Shown here: one piece after another, positions 57,207-64,000 of the stretch
How positions within the stretch are numbered: position 1 is the stretch's first letter
Layout: each line of letters starts with the position of its first letter
Assembly: GCF_020906515.1 (NCBI RefSeq)
Contig: NC_085853.1
Location: 806,001-870,000 of the forward strand
Origin: Vanrija pseudolonga
Lineage: Eukaryota; Basidiomycota; Tremellomycetes; Trichosporonales; Trichosporonaceae
Length of the DNA: 64,000 nt
Reading direction: 5' to 3'
Made by a program: the position numbers and the translations under genes
Notes under the pieces: generated by a model
What the model saw: the letters and a program-made list of their open reading frames with translations, nothing else
Databases searched by the model: none
Told to the model about the DNA's origin: nothing

Positions 57207-58014
57207 CTACCAGTCATTGGCAGGAATACCGAAGTTGACCAGTCCTTGGGCATGAAAGTGTCTGGTCAAGTCGGTAATCGCTGGACACGAGTGTCAGCTC
57301 TGGGGCCTGAGCCTTCCTGGTCCACAACTCACGTGGTTCGACATATTGTGCTTCGGGGATCACCTCGAACGGTTCGGTGTAGCACGAATCCAATGCTGCA
57401 CCACTGTTGCTCGTCAGGTTAGAGGCAAGTGGATTGGTTCCCGACATGCGACACTTACCCGTGAAGGCGAGTCACATATGCCTTTAGCCGAAAGCGTCCC
57501 GGGAACCGCACGCTGACATCTGGGAAACAGAAATAGACCCCAGGAGCTCCAGCAGTGTCCAGCATCTGCTTGGGTGTCGTTATGAGCGTCCCGTACAGCA
57601 TTGGAACGACTTCGGTATCCGAAATTTTGACCTGGGCGGCAGTCTCTCCAGCGGGCGTTTCGAGCGTCAGATGGCAGATCATGTTCGACAACTCCTCCTC
57701 CGTCCTGAGCAGTGTCAGCATGCGAATCACGGTATCTGTAACCCTCGAGCATGTCATTACTCACGGCACTATCAACTCGTCGTCCTCGTCCCAAGTGTCT
57801 AATTGGATGATTAGGGGAGGCGCTAGTGGCAGTCGCGAAAGGAGTGGCCTGTACGCAAACGGAGCGCCCCGATCTGGATGCTGAATCGGCGTGATACGGT
57901 ACGTTCTGCAGCACGTCGTCAGCTTCGTGGGGCATTCAAACCTTCCTAAGGCTCGCTGAATCTGATTCGAGGTTCGGAGACGCGCCACAGCCTTTCCGCA
58001 ACTTACCGATTCAT
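57207..58014 (-). CDS. compact velvet-domain transcriptional regulator
   Basis: 179 aa, almost entirely one velvet domain. The start ATG at 58012-58014 lies in an 8-nt coding exon (ATGAATCG); a 101-nt intron (57906-58006) joins it in frame to MNR-TYRITPIQHPDRGAPFAYRPLLSR. The family pattern follows: PPLIIQLDTWDEDDE, ELSNMICHLTLE, PMLYGTLITTPKQML, GVYFCFPDVSVRFPGRFRLKAYV, FEVIPEAQYV and the closing ITDLTRHFHAQGLVNFGI. The FPDxSVRxxGxFRL core and the LTRHFxxQG end are diagnostic of velvet proteins (VeA, VelB, VosA, VelC), NF-kB-like DNA-binding factors that link development, stress and secondary metabolism in fungi. There is no long N- or C-terminal extension, so it is smaller than VelB or VeA; the subfamily is not resolved. 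Introns also at about 57719-57766, 57417-57466 and 57281-57331. TAG at 57207-57209. Confidence 0.88.
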
Positions 58015-60444
58015 CTGGGTAAAGTCGACCCTGCCGAAGTTGGGTTATCTGGACCGTGCCGTGGCTGCTTTCGGCTCAGCCACAAGCACGGTTGATACTC
58101 GGAGTTTGAGTTACGTGGTGTTCGAAGCTGATTGAGAAATATCAATAAATGAATGGAGTTGATAGAAGTCGAATTGCGAAGGTGGGATGATTGCTACCGT
58201 GGAGGGACTGCACCCAGGGTGGCACCTCGTGCGCAAGCAGGGCCGAGTGGAGGTATCGAGTGTTACGGTTGCGGCAAAAACGCAGGAATGGGTGGAACCG
58301 ATGGGTATTGGGGACACAACACGAGCTGGGAAGATGCTGGATGCGAGTACAACGTCCGAGAGGCTTGTCTGCGCCCGCAGTGGCCTGTTGCAGCACACTG
58401 AGGATGGAAGTGTTGCGGCAGGCCACTTGGCATTGTGTGCGGCCCAGACTCAGGCTGCCGTCGGGGGGCGAGCGAGCGATCCCCTTGTCAGGCCAAAGTG
58501 GAAACGTGGGGATGTGCAGTGAAGGCTTGCGTTATGCCAATGAAACGCGACGAGAGTGAGAGTTGAGAGCAAAGGTGGAGCTTTCGGAGGGAAAGAGGTC
58601 GAGGGGAAGACAGAAACAGAAACCCATTAAGGGGAAACCCGACATGAGATTTGGAAACCAGGAGACCGCCGGATGCACGCGTAGGAGTAGGCGGGCAGGC
58701 CGACAGAGTCCTCCCAGTCGGCCAAACGGGAGACAGGGGTAAATATCGTTGAGGGCTGGCTGGGCTCTGGACTCCGAGTCACACACTGGCACAAGGGAGG
58801 GAGGAAGGCAGGCAGGCATGCAGACAGGCGTCGACACAGGCTGCCGACTTGCGTTGTCATCGCCTCGATGCATACCCCCAGGCCTGTGCACAGAGGCGCT
58901 GCCGGTGGTGACAGCCCACACGTCATGAGCTGTGCGGCATACCACGAGAACGAGGCGTATCGCGCCAGCGTGAAGAAGGGTGGCTGCTGGCACATAGAGC
59001 CCGCACAGAGTCACACAGCATGACGCCGTGCTGCAGAGCCAAGCAAGGGAGACGAGCCCGCACAAAGCACGACGGCGACCGCAACGTTGCGCCACCCAGC
59101 TACCCACCTGCAGTACCGACCCACCCACCCCACCCACCAACGGACACGGCACGCGTCCCCTGGCCCGAACCGACTAGCTGGGTCTAGGTCTCTGGGTAAA
59201 GGGCAAGGGGTAGAGTGGCAAGATGAGACAAGCGGCGTAAAGTCAAAGGGAAACAAGATGAGATCAGGTTCAGGTCCAGGATGGGCCGGGCGGCGCGACT
59301 CAAAGGAACCAAGCAAACGGAAGGAGAGATCAAAGCTGGGACTGAGACGAGGAGGCGAGGAGGAGAGGTGGGAGGGGTTGCGTGCACATCCAGGACGTAC
59401 CTTTGCGGGATGATGGACGGGTCGACCGGCGGTAGACGAGCCAAGGGGTTCACGACCCAAAAGAAGCTTGTGCCCTGGGACCTGGGTCTAAACTCAATAC
59501 GGCAGGTCTCCTTGTGTTGTATCAGACCCAATGAGGGATACTGTTACGATAGAGGCGGGCGTTTCCCTACGAGTTACGTGAAGGTTGACGAGAGGGGCGG
59601 TTGGGTCTGTTGGCGAGACGACACGAAAGGGAGTTTGATTACTTGCTGCAACGAGGCGAGATGCGCGCTTCCTCTGGCAGGTTGCAGTGAGACCAAGACG
59701 GAAGAGGTACCACCCGAGCTGGATTAAATTATTCGACAAAGCTGGGCCTGCTACTGTAAGCAATGTGGGCGTCGTTGGTGTCGTCGCTCGGGGAGGAGAG
59801 GAGGGAGGGAGGGACGCGTGGACCAGCCAAAGCCACGATGCCGGGGGTATCGGGGGGCAAGGAGGAGGGAAATGAGCGAAGGAGAAGAGCAATCCAGGTG
59901 GAAAGCGCGCACAAGCGAACGAGTCGATGCCCAAACAGGGCTGGGCAACAAGTTCTGAACCTGGCTGGGCCTTCCCTTGTCCGGATAAAGTACCGGTGGC
60001 CCCGCACACACGTCCGTTACGCGTCTTGGACAAGCTCGGTGGGCTTGTAAGGCATAGCGGGCCAAAGGCAGTAGATCTGCGCAACACGAAATGGCGCTGC
60101 CTTTGATTGCGTCCACTTGTTGAACGTGGAATGGCCCGACGAGAGCTCGAGAGTCACGGAAGGGGGAGAGAATACGCACACGTAAAGAAGAAGCCTGTAT
60201 GTAATGCGGGCAGATGACGAGGGAAGGGGAAACGGAGACGGCAGAGCCGACGAGACGGTCTTTAGTAGACAGACCTCGCAGGCCGCCGAGCCGAGCCGGG
60301 AGAGCCGTTTCGATAGTGTCGGTGTCGCGGGTCACTTTTTTCCTAGAGCCCCACGGCGGCGCCGAGGGCGGCACGAGCGTGTTAGATCTAGGAGGTGGGG
60401 ATGAAAGGACAAGGACAACTAGGCATATGCCGACCAGACTAGAC

Positions 60445-60463
60445 GATCACCGAAGTGGTGATC
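60445..60463. repeat. inverted repeat, 7-bp stem
   Basis: GATCACC and GGTGATC around a 5-nt loop (GAAGT), perfect. In the gene-free stretch upstream of the velvet gene. Confidence 0.8.
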
Positions 60464-63400
60464 AGAGCCGGTGGCTCACCCATGCCCTTGCTCGTTTTTC
60501 TCGCGTTGCTGGTGGTTCTGCTGGTGAGCAGCCCCTGTCGTCACTGCCTTGCCCACCAGAACCCTGGGCAAAGTCGGTGTCTCCAACGCATGCGCGCGCG
60601 CTCGTTCGCTCGCGTTTGTGCCGCTGATGCCGTGGCTGTGTCTGACGGCTTCCAGCGGGCTGCATGGCTTGTTTTCTGGGTACAGAGCGAGTAATATCGG
60701 CGCAATGCGGCGCAAGACAAAATGCCTATTGCCTGTCTTCAGGGCGCCCGAATAGGGTGAGGCGGCGCCTCCTTTTGACCCAGTGACCCGAAGTATGTAC
60801 GCTCGGCTTGTTTGTATCCCCTGCAGAGTCGTCGCAATGGGAGAGGAGCCTGGGATCATCTGGCCTTAGCCTCGGGTTGTGACCCCTTGTTTAGCCATCC
60901 CTTGCTCTGGGACAATGTCACCAGGGGCGTTCCGCCGTGTCGCGTCTGTCGGCCGGCCACCATGAGAGCCGCTGTGCGGCTTCTTGGACGGGAAGGGGCC
61001 CATGGCTGGGCGAGAGCAAAGAAAAATACCACATGCTGCACCCACGTAGCGGGGCAAGGGTAGGGATAGGGATGGCGCTCGGCGCATTGTTCATGAACGA
61101 CGAGCACGGTGTGTGCAATAACGGTATGGCGTGGTGTTGTGATCCCTGTTGGCCCAAGGTCGATCTGCACAATGACCCCAGACCCTGTCCATTGCCGTCC
61201 TCAGGAGGTTAACCACCTAGCTTGTTTGAACGCCAGCCCCGAGAAAAAGAAAAATACCCGATCATGTCGTAAAGGGTTACGGGTTCAGACTACGGGTACC
61301 GAGGGACCAAACCGCAGGGGATGCGGGAGGTGGCCACGGAGTCCGAGTTTCAATTCAGAGTCGTCTCCTGCCTGCTTGCCTGTCTGCCTGCCTCTATCTC
61401 AGGCCTTGGCTGCCAGCCGTCCTCGCTGTAACAACAACATCGCCGCCTAGAGCTCAGCCGAGGCAGGGCAGCACATCACGCACGCATCCGGCCGCTAGTG
61501 GCCGTCCTTGCGCTTCATTTCTGGTAGCGCAGGAAGGCACCCCTCTAGAGTTGTAGCCTGGCCCCACGTGTTTACGTGACAGCCGATATGCTCGGACCCT
61601 CTGCTTGCTGTAGACAGGAGGCAGAGCGACAACTACCGACGGCAGTGAGGAGCGAGCCAGTAAAGGGCAACTGCCGCGGCGAAGTCCTGACGACCCAGCC
61701 TTGTGACCATCCAGCCAGCGACGACGCGGGGGCCGTGACAGCTTGCCCCTCCTTCGCCCCCGCGCGCTGGACCTTGGCAGTTCCTGCAAGACATGCTTCT
61801 TGCTCCCCCGGCTTTTGTGACGTGGACCAGGTCCTGGGGGCTGCCTCGTACCCCTGCCCGGCTACCGCTTGAACGCAGTAGACCAGTGAACAGACGAGGG
61901 GTAACATTCGGCGCCACCACATTTTCCGGTGCCCAGTGGAATGGAGTGAGCCGGTTGATTTGTGCGGGTCATCAGGTTGTCGGGAGCTCAACCTCCCATC
62001 ATTCCGCCATGATATGACCGTCTGGTCCGTGGCGGGCATCTCCGCCATCCACTCCCGCCATCGCGCGTCGATGCCGCCCGATATCAACGGTTCGGTCGTC
62101 GCGTGCGAGGGTGGGATCGGGTGAACCTCATGTTCACGCCTCCCCGTGTCCGTGCGACGGGATCACGCAGTAGTCAAGACTGCTTGGTTACGTCGATGGC
62201 AGGTCAATATTTCCGAGGCCAAGGAGGATTTCGAGGAGCACGCGCCCATGCTTCTCGCTTGTTCGGGGGGCACGGCCCTCGGGCGTCGGGGCGGCAGTGC
62301 TGGCGGTGGTGGTGGTGGCGGCGCACTCGTGGTGGTGACTGATCGAATGCCGGGAAATGGTGGAAAGGCGCGAGTGCCAGTGTTCTGCAGTGGATGACGC
62401 GCCGTGTACCCTCGAGCTTTGCAGCAGGCAGCTCGGCAGAGCGACGTTGAGTGAGAGAGGACACGCATCAGAGCCCCAGTGGCAGCGATCGGGAAAATCA
62501 CTCATCTCACTATGGACGCCACAGGGATCTCGAGGTACATGGCTGCGGGTGGCTGCATTACCGTGCAGCCGACAGGTGGGCCTTAGAGCTGGAACCGGGG
62601 TCAATCTGCGCCAATCTGCCCACCTTGTCCATCCCCGCAAGGCGGTGTCTTGATTGACTCATCTTGACGTACATTGTTGGAGCTGTATGACGAATCCATG
62701 GCGAATCGAGGCATGCACGAGACACACATGCCGTGTGCGCAGACCAGGAGCTGGAGGCAGGAAACTGCTGTGAGTCTCTTGCGCCTTGAACAGACGCCTC
62801 CAAGTCACCTTGTATTGTGCCGCGTTCAGGGCCGCCAGCTCGGGTGGCTTGGTTAATGGCAACAGAGTTTGTAACTATAATTTTGTTCATTATCCAACCG
62901 CGGCCGTCCTCCTCTCTCAAAAGTCACAAACAAGGTTGCGGCGATACGTACAGTTCCGTGGTCCGAAGTGCATGGCGGCGACTGGAACGACAAACCTTAG
63001 CAGGGGATCTCGGACATGCTGCGTGCAGCTGCGTTGTTATTCCTTGGGATCTGAAGACTTTACGAGGTGGCGCCGTTAGCCACCCAAAACCAAGTTCTTG
63101 TCGAGGCCACTTTTCGACCGCAGCCGCCTCTGCCCACACGCCTGTGTGTCCACATGCCTCACGCCCAACTTGATGGAACCACCACTTGTGCTGATCGCGC
63201 CACATCATTCATTCATCATAGAGTTTGCTGGTACCACAAGCTCAACCTCGTTCCGATGATCGCCGCGATTCCAGTGGTCATCAAGGCGTGTGACTTGTTG
63301 ACCGCAAACTTGAACGTCAAACTAACAGCTCGGCTCCGCTCTCTAATGATACGCTAGCAACGCCCAATGAACTGCACCGCGTGGTCCTGAACGACCTAAC

Positions 63401-63480
63401 AAGATAGGTTGCTAAGATGTCGGCTGCCATCAAAACGCGACACCCACGTCAATGAAGGGTGACGCGATCTGCAGGCCTCC

Positions 63481-63497
63481 ATGTCTCAAAGAGACAT
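63481..63497. repeat. inverted repeat, 7-bp stem
   Basis: ATGTCTC and GAGACAT around AAA, perfect. Lies about 20 bp before a second, longer inverted repeat. Confidence 0.8.
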
Positions 63498-63514
63498 CAC
63501 TGTCGCCATCTACT

Positions 63515-63556
63515 TTATCTTACCGACCTGAGGGTTGTAGTCGGTAAGAAGATAAC
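63515..63556. repeat. inverted repeat, 9-bp core stem with extension
   Basis: CTTACCGAC (63519-63527) pairs with GTCGGTAAG (63540-63548) across a 12-nt loop; flanking TTAT and GATAA extend the pairing after a small bulge. Could be a structured RNA element or a paired binding site. Confidence 0.75.
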
Positions 63557-64000
63557 AGTGGCAGGGTGTGGAGGGGCAGGGGTAAGGAGGACCGGACCCG
63601 CACACTGACAGCCAGCGTGCTGGGGACTGGGAAGAAGGGGGTACACGGCATACTGTACACTCTCTCAGTGCCTTGGTTAGTAACTCGTGTTTATCGCGAC
63701 ACCAGGCAAGTTGGCGAGATAACATTGTCGTCAGCCACACGTACGTCAGAAACGACGACTCCTGCATCTGTTTGGATGGGTTGAGAGAAAGGCCGGGGGT
63801 ACAACAGGTTGGTGAAGGGGTTCAAAGCCCCAATCGCCGCTGGCGAGTCGAGCCCGTGGTCGGGGACCGCACGAGCAGACTAGGTAAGAGAGCACGAGCA
63901 TGCCGATACGACAGTGCGTTCGCCTCGCCCAACTGCGCACCAAAGGCCAAGGCCGCAATTGAATGTCTGCCTCCCCATACAACGATCCGCCCTCTGAAGG

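Larger units (their letters stand above)
58015..64000. other. 6-kb stretch without a recognisable gene, upstream of the velvet gene
   Basis: Open frames up to about 207 codons occur on both strands (for example 58532-59152 and 59751-60374, both minus), but they overlap one another, are rich in Cys/Arg/Pro/Ser, and match no family I know. Inverted repeats stand out at 60445-60463, 63481-63497 and 63515-63556. Simple repeats of CTGCC/GGCAG type occur at about 58797-58828 and 61369-61400. The left part must include the velvet promoter. The rest could be an unusually long regulatory region, non-coding RNA, or an unrecognised multi-exon gene, including one running off the right edge. Confidence 0.4.

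Noticed and set aside
57962-58006. A 45-nt intron as the first intron of the velvet gene
   Set aside because: Using that acceptor puts a TAG stop in frame after a few codons; the 101-nt intron gives an open, conserved frame.
58532-60374. Two minus-strand frames of about 206 codons
   Set aside because: Composition rich in Cys, Leu, Pro and Arg without family match. Several start with non-ATG codons, and no consistent exon chain could be built.
63790-63850. GGTTCAAAG box with self-complementary flanks near the right edge
   Set aside because: Could be a tRNA T arm, but no partner for the acceptor stem and no anticodon arm are found upstream.

Overview
The window reads as nuclear DNA of a basidiomycete yeast, most likely of the Trichosporonales/Tremellomycetes (inference). 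The grounds are GC-rich sequence, genes interrupted by many short introns (about 37-110 nt, GT-AG with a CTNAC-like branch site), pyrimidine-rich leaders, and families typical of such fungi (DUF6534 seven-helix proteins, a velvet factor, an acetate transporter). Nothing bacterial, viral or CRISPR-like was seen. Products were read by joining exons by eye, so individual splice sites may be off by a few bases.

Layout. 1-3809 (-): 5' part of a glycogen phosphorylase, cut by the left edge. 4866-6944 (-): HAL4/SAT4-like protein kinase. 9178-10066 (-): acetate transporter. 12973-13761 (+): DinB-superfamily protein. 14118-14931 (+): splicing factor PHF5A/Rds3. 15030-17164 (-): secreted GH20 beta-hexosaminidase. 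18983-20299 (+): four-helix MARVEL-like protein. 20393-21103 (-): TMEM205/DUF4149 protein. 21381-23830 (-): Sds3/Dep1-like corepressor. 25739-26587 (+): ubiquitin-conjugating enzyme UBC4/5. 27011-29251 (-): MIT-domain protein. 31897-33938 (-): sterol C-22 desaturase ERG5. 35332-36186 (-): YOP1. 37816-39862 (+): TED1/CDC1-like metallophosphoesterase. 40197-41048 (+): protein of three CsbD-like repeats. 41235-48579 (-): tandem array of four DUF6534 seven-helix genes, one truncated. 49020-50993 (-): sphingoid-base-phosphate phosphatase. 51493-54678 (-): SAP-domain protein. 57207-58014 (-): compact velvet-domain regulator, followed by about 6 kb without a recognisable gene.

Most genes are housekeeping and need not work together. 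One stretch (31.9-39.9 kb) places three ER genes side by side (ERG5, YOP1, TED1/CDC1), with a fourth ER lipid gene (LCB3-like) after the DUF6534 array.

The most unusual signals are: coding introns placed in or directly after the start codon of several unrelated genes (one ATG is split A|TG); a GC-AG intron; a 117-codon gene with nine introns and a 16-nt exon; an internally repeated gene whose repeat units follow exon borders; and the DUF6534 array with a decayed member next to a strong hairpin.
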